From Fratercula arctica (lineage: Eukaryota; Chordata; Aves; Charadriiformes; Alcidae): a DNA stretch of 64,000 bases. The translations under genes and the position numbers were made by a program. The stretch covers positions 29,383,589 through 29,447,588 of the forward strand of contig CANTUZ010000011.1 in assembly GCA_947846985.1 (NCBI GenBank), given 5' to 3'. Positions 13,496 to 27,187 of this stretch are shown piece by piece (position 1 is the first letter of the stretch; every line of letters begins with the position of its first letter). The notes below the pieces were generated by a model that did not search any database, had not been told where the DNA came from, and worked only from the letters and a program-made list of their open reading frames with translations.

Positions 13496-16400
13496 GCACA
13501 AATTGTCTTTCTTTTGCATGAAGTCAGTGAAGGAAAGACAGGGAAAAGCTGTGAAGATTGCAATTATTTAGGCAACTAGGGCAGCATGGGGGATAATGAG
13601 CAGATGCCCTGTAAGTAATCTTAGCATTCAAGCCAAAGGCCCCCTAGTCCATCGGCATCCCCTAAACCCCACAGATGGTTCCTTGGATCAGAGCTGAAGC
13701 CTGTTGCTTACAGTCTGAAATACGATGTGGTCAGCACTCCTGCCCGGTGCCAGTGAACTGAATTCTTAATCCTCCATGGCTGTCATTTCTCCTACACAGA
13801 GAATCCATACAGACATTTAGGTGCTTAAAGGTGCAACAGGCTGTGTCTTATCCAAACCAGAAGTGAATCCCTGACTCATCCACAGTTACTGCATCATGGC
13901 CTGGTTCACACAGAAGCACAGATATCAAATGTGCTCCAGCCCCTGCCAGGACACAAGCGTTTGAAGCAACAAACCCCGTGAATGATGGGAAGGTTCACGG
14001 AACCAAACTGAATCTAGTCCCAAGTAATGCCCTGGTCACACAGTGTGCACATGGAGGGGCCACAGCACCAACTGCCCCAATCCACTGCTCCACTCCTGAG
14101 ATGCCAAATAACCCCTCTAATGTAGACACGACTACAGTCACACACATAGTCTGTAAAAATGGGTAAACTAGTGAAGGATGAAAGACAAACTCTTGTGAAT
14201 CTTGGTGTGTTTGTACATTTTTTTAAGCTTTTGTCTGTACATCTAAACTTCTAAATCCTTTCAAATTCTGCCCCTCAAAGTACAGTGCTATTTGACCAGC
14301 CTTTAGGTAGCTGGGATTCCTACTTAAGCAAAGGTCAGCCAAGTCAGTGCCCAATCTACTTCTCCCCTTCTCAATCCACAGTCCCAATTCACTAAGGATT
14401 TCTGATATCTCCTGAACTCTTGATCTGTATTATGAATAATGACAGATAAGCAGATAACATTACCAGGCTGCCCTACATCCATCTCCAGAATCTGATGAAC
14501 TTTTGCTTATGTCAGTGAAAACACTTAATGGAAAAAGAGCCTTTTGTCCCTGCGGAAGTCTTCACCTATTAACCTCTTTTTACTAAAAAATGTATCTCTA
14601 ACCTCAAATGGGAGGGTTTATCATATAAAGTTTACAAGACAAATGAGCCATTATTTAAGAAGTTAGTTAAAGGCATTGCACGCAACTGACCAGAAACGTC
14701 AATTACTAGGGAGAAGGGACAGAGGATACTTTATGAAATTGCAACCCTTGCTCAGGGGCACTTATGTTTGAGTCTTTTTGACAACATCTACAACACTCTA
14801 ATTGAACTGCCTGGGCATAGAGGAATTGCTTCTTGCTACTGCAAAATAGCTAGCAGAATTACAAAAATGGTGTATCAGAAAAATGTAGTGTATTTTCAAG
14901 CTTTTGAAATGTCACACTCCTGGGCACCAATTTATCTGAGTTACATTGCAACATTACAAATAGCCAGCAAGTCTTACAGGGCCATTTTTCACAATAAAAA
15001 TACTTTCCTAACTGCTATTTTAGTTCAGTAATGATTGTATAGATCTGTTTATTATGCATTTATATTTTCCCCTAAATAATATCTTACTGTTGGCCATGTA
15101 CTGAAACAGAGGAAAGTGTGTAATATTAAGAGGGTCAACCACTTGCTTCAGTGTAAAAATATTTTTGACTTCAGGGAAAAAAAAAGAGACAACAGAAGAA
15201 AAAACTCATAAGAAATCCATAAAGAAAACAAAGAAATCCTTCAGCTATTTTTCTAATTTAATATTGCTTCCACTTCTATCTGTTGTCTTCAGGATAATGG
15301 CCATTATGATCATAGTGAAAAGATTACATTGATTGCAGAGTGCCAGGGAAGCTATATTAAAGGTCAATAAGGAAAAGTGGTATATCTCTCTGCTGGAGCT
15401 ATGATTCAGCCTCTTGAGACCACTTCTTAAGATATTTCCATTGTTTTCTGCTGTATGTAGAAGCACAGATAAACTGCCAGTTTTAGAAAAGCACGGCCAA
15501 AAACATAGTGAATCCAGCTTCTAAATGCTTTAATGCACCTGTGTCGTACAAGTTACACAGCATCAACGAAACTATTAGGCATGGAAGTCAGAGTTCTTGG
15601 AGACTTCCTTCATTAGCCCGAAGGTAGCTGCTCTTGCTGATGTATGTCCTGCACCTGGCTAGGTTAGCTGGCTGTAAGGGCTGAACTTGGGATTCCTAAC
15701 TCAAATGAGTATGCCTTTCTGCTAGAGCAAAAATGTAACGCTATATATGTGAATTTGCTATATATCTGAATTTGATCACTAAATATATGTTCCCTGTGGT
15801 ATCAGAGATTGCAACAGTGAGTTAATTCCAGACAAGAATGATATTGAACCGTTTACACCTATGCATCTAAAGCACCATTTCCTCTTGCGTTTATCCTGGA
15901 GTTGTTGAGTAACAATTATTAATAGTAAATTAACATGCAATTGGAAACAGCTAACTAATTATCTTAACAAACTGTCTGCATATGCCTCTTACCACTGAGA
16001 AAACTGCAACTCTGGAAGGTCAGGACTTTATTTCAATTGAATCCCTGTTGTTCCAACTTCATTCTTTAATGCATGTGCACACCTCACACAGGTACTTTCC
16101 TGATGTCAAAACTTACAGAAGGAGTTACCTGATTCTCATACACTGGAAACAGCACATCTACCTATGGATGGGTTTAAAGTTATATATTTTCCTTGATACT
16201 CACTGAAACAAGAAGGCAATTCCTATTCCTTGCTTAGAGTAGTTCCAACCCAATCAAGGAATGGGATAAATTTAGTCTATTATTTTCCTCAGATACAGAA
16301 TGGAGCTTGCTTTCGTCCCTGCTCAGTTCAGCATAACCTGAGATGCCTGTGGTATAAGTACAGTAATCCCATGTACCTTCTACAGTCCCTAGAAAAAATT

Positions 16401-17172
16401 CTGTATCTCCAGACAGTTGCTTAGTCTGTTTCTGTTCTGAATCATATCTGAAGAAGTTAGCAAGTCTTCATCATCTACAGAAGGAAACTAAAGAAAGCAA
16501 CAAGTTAAGCTCCACTTAAAATTAGAGGGTATGAATACCCATCCACTATGTCTACAAGCCAAATTTCTCTTACAAAGGGAGGTTTGGGAAATCTCTTCAT
16601 TATGGTTCTAAGTGCCAGTAACTTTCTAACAGAAGGAGTTGTTAAAGGAACAGCTCTGCCACTTGAAAAAACGGTTGTTTTCCAATGAATTAATTGCCAT
16701 CAGATTGCTTGGCAGTGAGAGCAATGGAAAATGGTGTGTTTCATATAACAGCAAATGGAAATGTTTTAGGACTCCTTAGCCTCCTCCTCTGATGTTATGC
16801 AGAGGTGAGCAGAGACTAAAGATAAGTATTTTTTACACTCAAATAAAAAAAAGTGTAAGTACTAATAACTATTGTTCGTTCTGTTGGCAGGATTTTCGTA
16901 CAGCACCCTTTGTCTTTGATTTTTAGAAGCATGATACTACAACCTGGAGAAAACAACATTTATACTTTATATGGACATAAAGCGATTCCATGCATATATT
17001 CTAAGCATATGCCTTAGCACAGACTACTCCGCTGGGTGCACGTGTCTATAAACCGGACTCGTTAAAAATAAACTCTGGGAAGCTTCCAGATTAATTAGCA
17101 AATAAAACACATGGAAGGTAGTTCAGTCCACAGTTTTGTATGTGAATAACATTCTCATAATAGTTTAATTTT

Positions 17173-17210
17173 ATTTGTGCTTTTGTACTATATTTGTGCT
17201 TTTATACTAT
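17173..17210. repeat. 19-bp tandem duplication, two copies
   Basis: ATTTGTGCTTTTGTACTAT is followed immediately by ATTTGTGCTTTTATACTAT. There is one mismatch, so this is a recent slippage-type duplication. Confidence 0.9.
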
Positions 17211-20162
17211 ATTTTAGGAATGGTTTGAGGAATTACAGCTGTTGCTACAGGGAAGCAGTGGGCTCAAGAGGAATCTTGATGAGCAAGAGGATAAACAAAA
17301 GCAAGCTAGAAAACACAAAGTCAGAATACTGGCTATTTTGAAGCCAAATATGCATGTGACTTCTACAACATACAGATGGGCTACCAGAAGTTATTTGTTT
17401 TCTAACATATCTTCCTAAACTAACTTCTCTTTATTTGTGAATTCTCCTTCCTGTTTTGCAAAGGGGCAATATCTCTGCGTAGCACAATAGGAAGCAGCTA
17501 AAGTCAGGATTAGGTGAGGAACATGCAGAGAAGCACTGACCTGCAGGATCGTCTCATGGCTTTGAGATTCAGAGCAGAAAGTTTAGATTATTCAGAAAGA
17601 TGCTGAGGTTGGTATTCAGCAGACACCAGCTTATTCACATGTGGGAAGCTAACACCTGGGACAGTCTACAGGTCTTGTTTTCACTGTTTACTCATCTCTA
17701 GGGACAAAGGCTCTTTCCTGAGCCGCAGTACTATGATTTTGCTTAAGTGACCCACAAGAAAAGCTGTTTGTACAACTATGTGCTACTGGAGAAGCCCAAA
17801 AGAAGTTGCTTACAGTTTCTTGCCCTTTTACCAACTAGCATTGAGGGTTAGTACATGTCTATGAACACCAGCATGCTAATGCTATCAGGAGAACTGATGC
17901 TTAATACCCAGTGATTTTTATCTCTTTGATCATAGAAGACAGTAAAAGCTTCTACCCTAACCAAAACCTCAGCCTGCAAAAGTAGATTCCTAAAGAAGGA
18001 TATGCAACTGAATGGCACCTTGAAAAAAATCTTTCTTTGTGATAAACATACTCGATTTAAACAGTCCAATATCCTGTGCCAGTTAAATCAGTGCCAACCA
18101 AACAACTAACCCATCTTCTACAAAGCATTCTTCCAAGTAAGAATGTTACAGAATATTAGAGGCTTCCTTTGGTTTTTTCTTTTCAACACAAATTTGAACT
18201 CCTGCATTTTTATGCAACTCACAAAATCTAGAGGACGAGCTCAGAAAATAAGTCATGATAGAGACTGCATACTTTACCTATCATTTGATGGGAAAGACAT
18301 TGTTATTTGTTTTATTAAACACTGCATAATTAAAAGTCAATATGCAAGAATGTAATAGAATCTGTGTAGCTAGTCAATTTTTTGTCAATGACAATATCTA
18401 ATTTATAGGAAATCAGTAATAAAATGTTTGTGTTCAACATTATCTGCAAAATGATTTGTTTATTATGAAAACAAATCCATATGGCTTTGGGTCAGCAGAT
18501 AAACATCCATAGGCAAAGTTCATGGGAAGGTGATCCAGCTTAGGCGCTGAACTGAGAAGTGCTATTCAGGAAAGACAAATTATAGTTTACTTCTTCAGGT
18601 CTCTAGCACATTGTGCAGAAATGAGTTTAGTTCCTTTGAGAATATCTGTCATATCCAAGCAGGGAAGAATACCTTAATAGACTGTGCCCATTTCATAATG
18701 CATACAAGATAGATGTCTCCAGAGGAGGGAGAGGAGTCTTACGTTTGAAAGTTTCTGCACACAAGCTTGTTAAGAAAGTTGGCAATCAATTATAGAAACT
18801 AATCCACTCAATGAGTTACTAATGTTTGTTAGTGAAGCACCACTGGTGTGAAATAATTTCATCAAGTATAACAATGTACATGCTACACCACGCCCTGGTC
18901 TTCATTTGCTCTAGCAAGTATAGCAGCCAGTTTTTTAAGTCTGACGCAAGTCAGTGAGTGGCAACTACCCAAATCAAAGGAAACAAAATCACTAATCCTA
19001 AGGATTTTACTTCCAAAGGAATTTAAAAGGAAATAGTACCTATTAGGGGTAGCGCTTGACAGGAGCATGTGCAATAATAACACAGGGAATCTACAGATTG
19101 AAGTGAGATGCTTCCAAACAGTTCTTTTAAACGCCTGGAAACTTTTCCAAAAGCATTTGTTTACACCAAGAAAAGCAATCTTTTTTCCATTGCTGCTCAA
19201 GGTGCCAAGCATGGTACAAGCTCACAGAACAAGGGCATGAAGCCAGACTCAGCCAGCTCCTGCGTGGACTGGAAACAAGCTAAAAAGCCAAGCCTGTTTC
19301 AGAGAGCTCAGTCTGAGATCTTGATCTGAACCTTCCCGCTGCCTGGGTCAGTCTGAAATCAGACTCCTTGCCCTGAACCTCTCCTGAGCTTGTCTTGGCT
19401 GAATGAAATATTTTTTTGTGCTGCTCTTCTGAGCAGAAATGTGGGGTGATTTGACATGCAAAGAGCACAGCTCTGCAGCAGCAAGCACATGAAAGATAAG
19501 AGTCATACTGCTGTAAAGTAAGCACTAGAATTTGTTCTCATTTTGAGCAAGGACATAGCTACTTAGTGTGCAGTGTTACAGCAGTGGGCTAATGGACCAG
19601 ATCTCCTGGGAAGGGGCTACAGAGATGGGAGAAACCATAGGGACTGAGTAGGCAGGTGAACCCCCTTTGATTCCATGATTCCTTCCACATTCCTGTTTAC
19701 TAGGTTGTGGGACTGATGTGCTAATACTGCAGCGGTGTTAACCTGCCATAGCAACACTTACAGCCTGAAGTACTTTCCATAGATCTGCCTCAGTTGTCCC
19801 TAAGTGACACAACAAAATGCAAATGTGCCAGTGCATTCAGAACAGGCAGCATTTAAATTCTGTACCACAAATATCCTAAACCTACTCTAGAAAAACAGTT
19901 TCCCTCTGTGACCATAGGTAGGCAGAATCCATTTCGGAGACATGTTGAATCCACACATACCTGAGCTTTGAAAACCTGCTGCCTGGGGCTGAGGCATAAG
20001 GGGTGAGAGTGAGAGAAAGAGAGTCAAAAGAGATGCCTGATTGCCTACGTGTAGAGCAGTGGCAAAGCACTGGCCTCAACATCTGTCCCCCCTTTTTAGC
20101 CTTTTGTATACCCTACAGAAATTCACACTGAGTTGCAGTAAATTGCTCAGATCCCCAGCCTT

Positions 20163-20172
20163 CCCCCCCCCC
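20163..20172. repeat. C10 homopolymer with flanking C-runs
   Basis: Ten C residues followed by ACCCCGCCACCGG. The complementary strand is G-rich and could form a G-quadruplex. Confidence 0.8.
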
Positions 20173-20521
20173 ACCCCGCCACCGGCTGCAGTTACATGAT
20201 CCTTGCAAAGACTTTGAAAATCTTCCAGTCATAATAAGAGAGGAAGCAAATTATTACTTCCCCAGCACACGAGCAGAGGAAGCATGCTGGCTTACACGGT
20301 AGGCGGTGCCTATCTGTGCTCTCATTAAAGTTACAGTAGAAATTTCATCCTGCTGAAGTCATCAGGAGTTTGGCACTGGATTTCATCCTCTGCAAATGAC
20401 TGCGTTACACCCTTTGAAAGCACTGGCTAGTATCTCAGCGCCCCCATACTAGTAGAACAAGGAATTTCTAGTTTGGAGATTATCTCACAGACAGATTAAG
20501 AGGTTTTAGTAAACACTGCCT

Positions 20522-20531
20522 CCCCCCCCCC
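20522..20531. repeat. C10 homopolymer
   Basis: Ten C residues at the left edge of a GC-richer patch. Prone to length variation and sequencing error. Confidence 0.85.
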
Positions 20532-22228
20532 AGGTTACTTCAGCGAGTACAGTTTAGGAAAGTATGCTCCGCATTACATGAACAAGAGCCCCCCTCCACA
20601 TACACAGTGGCCGCCTGTAGCCTGTTGCCCACAAAGTGTCAGAAGACTTGCAGAAGCTCAGAGACAAAACGCTTACCACCCCCCTATCAGCAGGGAGCCC
20701 ACTGCTGTGCTTGGCATGTCCCCTGCTCACGCAGCAGGCCGGGTTGCTGCAAGATGACTTTGGGCACACGTCCCAGGCAAAGCTACACAACCTTGCACCA
20801 GCCCCTCTCTGCAAGGCCTCTCAGCTGCACTGCAGACTGCGCAGCCCCACCATGCGTGCGACAGCCCTGGGAGAAAGCGTATCTTACCATCTTGATCTAC
20901 AGAGATTACTATTATTTTCCCATTGTATAAAGCTGTCCAACATTTGGAGAAAAAGTCTTTGAAAGAATTTTTTTACCCTCTTTTAAAGTTGAATTCCTGT
21001 CTTAAAGGTCCTCAGCCCTATAAGCTGACCATTTTCTTATCCCATGTCTTTTGGAGACACCAGACATTTTAAAACACTGGGGAACATGGTGAATTTTTAC
21101 GGAACATTCTTCTTATTTGCAAGCACTCAACTACTTAAAAGAAAAACTATTTTTCAAATGTGTGCAGAAGTGATTTGGCATCTTTATGTTAATATTAACT
21201 AATTTTATGGTGTTACCTTCTGGCTGCTGCTCATGACAATTTAGCGTTGCCAGTTACAGCCCATTATAAAAGGGAAGGGCTGCAAGAGGGTGTTAACAGC
21301 CTATTTAGGATATAAAGCATCGTGCAGTACACAGATTTAAATTCAGGTGCAGTTTAAGGTCAGCTTTGAATTGTATGTATAATATGTTTGCCAGGCACCC
21401 CATGTGTAAAACTGACAGCTCTAACCTAATTGCCACAGGCTGTTTTACACAGTTGGGAATATTATGTCTCTTTGACTTTGGTGATGTACACTTGAAAAGA
21501 AAATTGTTTCATTTTGAGGAAACTTGGAAAGCCAGAGCCTATTGCAGTAATGAAATACAACATAAACTTTTCTAGTTAAAAAGACTATTTGGAATTAATT
21601 AACATCAACTCATGCCACAATTACATGCAACACATACGCGTTAATAATAATAATAAAGAATAATGAAGCTCACATAATCCAGTTTTCTTTTTGTGTAAAT
21701 TTGACACATGTAAAGTCAGGCTTTGCTCTGCTACATTGGAAACGTGAGCTGAATGCTTGGAGCACTCCAGCTTCCAGTGAGTGCTTGGTGCACAGCTCCG
21801 AGAGCAGTGCACAGAGCCAGCAGAGCTCACAACTCTCTGCCTCCAGCAGTACTTAAACCTCGTGTTTTCTGCACAATCCTGATGTGCACGCTGCACCAGG
21901 ATTAGGGGGTGAATTTTCCACTTCCATCTTTAAGAAACAAGTTGTTCCCCCCCCCACCACCACCTTGTGGAGCCGCGAAGCTGTGGCCCTACCCATTCCT
22001 AGCTGATTTGGAGATAAGTAAGTTTTGTTGTCCATGTTTTACATTTAGTCTGCTCTAACATGGACAGAATAACATTGAGTGAAACATGAGCAGTCTCTGG
22101 CAGAGCCAATGCTCTATTGCAAGTCATTTGAATTTAAACACCAACACACTTCTCTCCTACAGCAATCCTGCCTTTCAGAAAGAAAAGGACAGTGGAAAGA
22201 GGAAGGGTAGCTTAGAAGGAGCATGTTG

Positions 22229-22352
22229 ATGAAGAAATTGAAGTACACAATAGAACTGTAGCTTGCCCAAGTCATATAATGGATCTGGGACAGAACTGTT
22301 TCCCCATCTACCGTCTCAGTGAAAAGCCCACTCTCTTACACTACATGCAACC
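22229..22352 (+). repeat. Ancient MIR-like SINE relic
   Basis: GATGAAGAAATTGAAGTACA, then GTAGCTTGCCCAAGTCATAT, then ATGGATCTGGGACAGAACTG are collinear with the MIR core ('gatgaggaaactgaggcaca ... taacttgcccaaggtcacac ... tggcagagctgggattcgaa'). A C/T-rich end corresponding to the 'actctaaccactacac' tail follows. This is the best preserved of the ancient SINE relics in the window. Plus orientation. Confidence 0.72.
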
Positions 22353-25272
22353 ACCAAACTGAAATGGAGGAGGGAACATTGTACAACAAATGCAGAAATG
22401 ACAGGTGTAGGCTCTGAAAAGGTGAGGACTGACCACTGTTAGGATACTGTCTCTTCATTATGCCCTACAGCTTTCTTCCAGAGAACAACAGTGCCGTTTC
22501 CAATCATTTCTCCCTCACTTTCTCAGAAGAAATGAATGATGATTTATCAGGCCATTGCACACTGATATAAGAAGTCCTGCTCTTCACAGAGCAGTTTGAA
22601 GACACCAAAGTTTTTTATGGTTGCTCTTGGGATCTAGATTCTCAACTGGTCTAAAACAACACTCAGTATTGTCAAAAGGAAACATGCCAGTTTACATCAC
22701 TCATGGATTTTGCAGCTTTCTTATATAAGTGTTCTCAATATCTTTTAGTCACCTCCCTAAAAGATACAATTTAGATTGAAGATTTATCATCCTTCTATAT
22801 TTCTTATCTTCACTTTAAATTGGAAAAGAAAATAACAAGCTGTCTGCAGAGTAATCAATTGCTATAGTAAACATTACTTTACCATACAATGCAGTACTTA
22901 TCTCTGTTCTCTTTAATTAAATCTGTGGTATATGCTGTCATTTGTCTATGCAGAATAAGTGTTCTTCTCACCAACCAGAAACTTAACTCCACTAATTAAC
23001 TCTTTGGTTTTAGAATAAATTACGAAAAAGGTTAACAGTCTGATTTTCCTCAGGCGGTTTTCTCGTTTCCCACATTACTGCAGAACAGACATTTTTGTCC
23101 CTCAGCACCTCTGATATGCAGAATCTGCATTATTGCTCTGAACCAGCAAACTTCAGTACCCAGTCGTAATGATGGAAAAAATACTTATACTGTGTAAGAA
23201 AAGCCACGTTTATGGGCCTTATTTATCTTCTAATGATAATGAATATTCCAAATCTAATGTTTAACTGAATATAGGAATATTTAAGTTGGGAGGATCACAT
23301 GCAGGCACCATGTACCACTAGCCAAGGGCAAAAGTATGAAGAAGATACTCGTGAAATAGATGTGAGACTGATGATTTCAAACATTTAGATGAACTAGTAT
23401 TTGGATGTGAATTGCTAATGTGTACAGACATATAAAACAAATATAGGTGTTAAAGTTATAGGTCATTTGTTCAGCTGGTCGAATTCACTGAAAGGTCCTT
23501 CTACATCAGAGAAAATGGTCAGGCTTATGTCAGCAAAGTGTCTTGTCCTACAGTCTGAAGAGAAAGACAGTATGCTGCCTTGGGAATTTCTCCAGGAAAA
23601 ATGTAGGCAAAGGCAAGTTTTCCTACTGCTGAGAAAGCACCTGGAAAGGAATTTTAACTGACAGTTCCAGCTATTAAACCCAGGCATTGCTTAGAAGTGA
23701 GATGCCCAAACAGCAGTATATAACAACTCTCTTCACAGAAGTCAGTGAAGTCATTCTGCTCCCGTTCAGAGAAGAAGCCCAAATAGTGCAACACTGTGCT
23801 CAGCTACCCAGGCCAGAAGCTGCACTGAAATCAATGTAAATGGATGATGCCTCCAGCTATTATTCGTATAGGTTTAGGATCCCATTCTACCCCCAGATAC
23901 GTACAGACCTTGGCTCAATATTATACTTGAAGCACAGTTTGTTTCTGAGCTCATGGCTTCCAAATGCTGTACTAGACCCTGACTGGACTAGACTCCAAAA
24001 TTGGACTATTACAAGCAGTAACAACACAACACTGGTTGTAAAATATTGCCTGAATTTTTGTCAATGCACTTTGCAGATATGATTTTTACCTCTTGTGTAA
24101 CACTTACAACAGTTCAGTCACTCTACAGAGTTAGTGTATATTCTTGGTACAGAGACACGGAAAACATTGTGTCGTTTCACAGTTCTGTGGTGGGGCCCAT
24201 GGGCACTGATCTAATTTCACTGCATCACAGCAAGGCATCTGTAATATTACAGCACAACCTACAACTGAGCTGGAGTTAGCGCAGCCACCACACTACTGGT
24301 ACAACCCCTGTCATTTCAATTCTTTACGCTTTTTTCACCACCAAGGTCTCATCTCCCCAGTCTAATAGTGTCAGCTAATAACCAATAACAATCTCAACAA
24401 TGAAAAATCTAATGAAAGTGAAGGGAAAAAATGACGAAACAGAAGTTCACCTTCCTGATCCAAGCTCAAGTTGAGGGAGTGGAACAAGACGGGTATAAAA
24501 GGGTCTTTTATTTATAATCTAAAGGAAAATCAGGAAGCCATACTGTTCAATCTTCATAGTGACATTGCCTAAAAATTAGATCAGTGTGACCCAAAGTTTT
24601 AGGGTGATAAAACCAAAATCAACCAAAGATCTTTGGTTCAAATGGGCACAGCTCAATTGAATTGACATTTGGAAGCGCATTTTTGAGTTTACATGAAAAT
24701 AATACTTCCCATAGAAAGCAGCAATTTTAATTAAATAAATAAATAACAGAGAACTGTCGGAAATACAGGTTTTGACCGGAAATTTACAACTTACTTCAAT
24801 ACAAATGGATTATGGTATCCTTGAGAATTATCCTAAATGGGCTTCCTGGGATATTACAAAAACAAACAGCAAAGCCACACAGAACACGAGGAGACTCTGC
24901 ACATCTATTTTCCATATCAAATTCTACCAGTACTTTTATTTGTGCAAACCCATCATCTAGTCCTGGAAAAGTGCCCATGAAAAAAAAATACCACAATTGA
25001 TGAGCACACTGGGCAATACAGTGGAACCTCCTTGGAAAGGTTTCCTATATTGAAGATCTCTTTCATTAAGCATCTCTCTGACCTACCTTCTCCCCTTACT
25101 AAGAAATTTTAAAGGAGAAAGAAAAAGATCAACCCTGTGGAAACCACACAGATGAAGGAGCTTGCAGAAGGCAGTGCCACCTGTGCATACCAAATTGCAT
25201 TTCCGAGCAATCTGCTTGGCCAGTAATGGAATGAAGCAGGGAATACACCCCTATACTATCTTTTCTTCAAGG

Positions 25273-25400
25273 ACTTCAATGTGCTATATAAATATAAATT
25301 AATTAAACCTCATAACACCTGGAAGAGACAGGTAAAAGATCTGGGACAACTTTACCTGTCCTAGAGCAGGAGTCACTGCAGCTGTTTAACAGTAGATTGC
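25273..25400 (+). repeat. Possible ancient SINE/L3-like relic
   Basis: GTGCTATATAAATATAAATT, then AATTAAACCTCATAACACCT, then GGAAGAGACAGGTAAA resemble the 'ttaattaatcctcacaacacccctgtgaggtaggtaa' part of MIR/L3-type repeats. Only one block matches well, so this call is weaker than the others. Confidence 0.45.
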
Positions 25401-25660
25401 AACAGCATACATCTGTGACGGGAAGAGAAGGGAAAGAATTAACATGCCCAACAAAATATTGAAGGGAATTTAATTCAGACTCATCTTTTATTCTTACAAA
25501 AATGGCCCCCAAAACTCTATTATTCATAGATACTTAGGGCCTCTATTTTATCTCCCATCAGCTCCTCCAGAAGCCAGTGCTGACTGCACTACGGAAGCAT
25601 AGCTTCTGCACCAGTTCACAGACAGGAACTGCTGATTCTAAGATCAATTATGAAACAATT

Positions 25661-25688
25661 ATTACACACACTTGGAAGTGTGTGTAAT
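25661..25688. repeat. Perfect 28-bp inverted repeat
   Basis: Arms ATTACACACACTT and AAGTGTGTGTAAT are exact reverse complements over 13 bp, separated only by GG. It could extrude as a short cruciform. The transcript would form a hairpin with a very tight loop, too short for a microRNA precursor. Confidence 0.92.
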
Positions 25689-26288
25689 GCACCTGATTAT
25701 TTTTTCAGTTATCTTTTCCTGTAAGTTGCAAAACAGATTCTCATCTCAGCTACAGCACCTGTTTTCAGTGCAAGAACATTAGCTTTGCACAACAGAAATG
25801 GTGATTAGGATCTGCCTGTTCAGACTATCACTTGGTTACTGTCCAAATAACCCTTACATAGATTTACTTCAGTAGTTAAGATTTTACAATAATCCAGAAA
25901 AAAAATGTAAACAAAATTAGGCTTCTTTATGAAGATTTAGACTATCCTTACACTATTCATTCTTTGCTACATAAGGTGAAAAACTATATGATCCCTTTCA
26001 TAAAAAACATATTCAATTGTAAACTGTATTGCATACATAAACATATGTTCTCCAGCTGCCAAAATTGTTCTCCAATGATGCTAAATAATATTCCTTGTCA
26101 TTTTTACTTAGACAATATATTAAACTAATAAATTTGTTGATGAAATATTGCATAATGGAAAAGGAAATATGTTTATTTTTCTAATGACTTCCATGTTTTT
26201 TAATCAGTTCAATGTGAATTCAATACAGCCAATCTTCTCTTGGTACTGCTTCCCTTATTGAAATCAATTCTTCAAAAGGGAAGGCAAT

Positions 26289-26309
26289 AAAAAAAAAAAA
26301 AAAAAAAAA
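26289..26309. repeat. A21 homopolymer
   Basis: Twenty-one A residues after GGCAAT. No upstream sequence was recognised that would make it the tail of a retroposed transcript. Confidence 0.9.
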
Positions 26310-27187
26310 GAGAATGTAAATATCTGAGTTACAATCAATGGAAATAATCCCATAGTCCACTCCCATTTCTGGGAAATAAACTGACTGAGGGCTCTGCCTT
26401 CACACTTGTGCAAAGGTAATGGTTCTCTCCCAAACAAAGCACTCAGAAGTGATGCATCTTTGCTACCCACATAGCACGTGTCTTCTGCTTTTAGCACAAG
26501 GAACTACACAACTTTCCTCTGGGTTTGAAAACCCAGTGGCTGCTTAAAGCACTTCTAATGATTTCTTTGTCCCTCATGGTAGTCTCATAAGTAAATGCAA
26601 AATTCTTACCTAAGTTCATAATCAAAATATTATGAATTCTAGGACTTCTGTTTGTGATTTAATAAGAAACTATATAAACCAGTGTCATACAATATATAGA
26701 AAATATAGAGAGACTTCACAGTTCTTTATTGTTGGAAAAAACAGACAGCTGTTGGTAATCTGGTTATGATGATGATGCACTGCAATTTTCAGTGACCAAC
26801 AGATCCATTCAGCTAACTACGAGACTCAGCGTAATGACTGCTGAATCACGAGTGATGAGAGAAGGTGTGCTGCCAGACTTCATGCCTGTCCAGTTACATC
26901 CCCTTTATTTTATAGTATGATTTACTCATAGCCACAACTATTATTATAAAGATAATCCCATACCACAGCAAAGAAAATAAAATGCAATTTCTCCGCTGTA
27001 AACATGCAATGGTAACAAATTTTCTGGGACAACGTGACTGTTTAGATTGCCATAGGACTGCTCTTGGGGGAGCCGTGACATGCTTCACATAGATAGCCAT
27101 TTTCATACTCTACCACTTAATTCAAGACCTGAGAATAATAAATTTTATTCAATCTATGAGTTAAATATTATTTTACACAATTTCAAG

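Larger units (their letters stand above)
9876..22228. other. AT-rich intergenic DNA, no recognisable gene
   Basis: No exon-like frame was recognised. Within it lie a diverged direct duplication (11,858 and 12,256), an ancient SINE-like relic (about 13,320-13,495), a 19-bp tandem duplication (17,173), two C-runs (20,163 and 20,522), a GC-richer CpG-containing patch (20,560-20,880), an unusually unique-looking block (21,185-21,500) and another C-run (21,947). Short open frames are scattered on both strands without coding character. Confidence 0.5.

Noticed and set aside
16080..16100. CACACAG|GTACTT as a splice junction
   Set aside because: No surrounding transcript evidence, a weak pyrimidine tract and a weak donor.
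26289..26309. A21 run as the tail of a processed pseudogene
   Set aside because: No gene-like sequence or flanking target duplication was recognised upstream. Birds have few processed pseudogenes.
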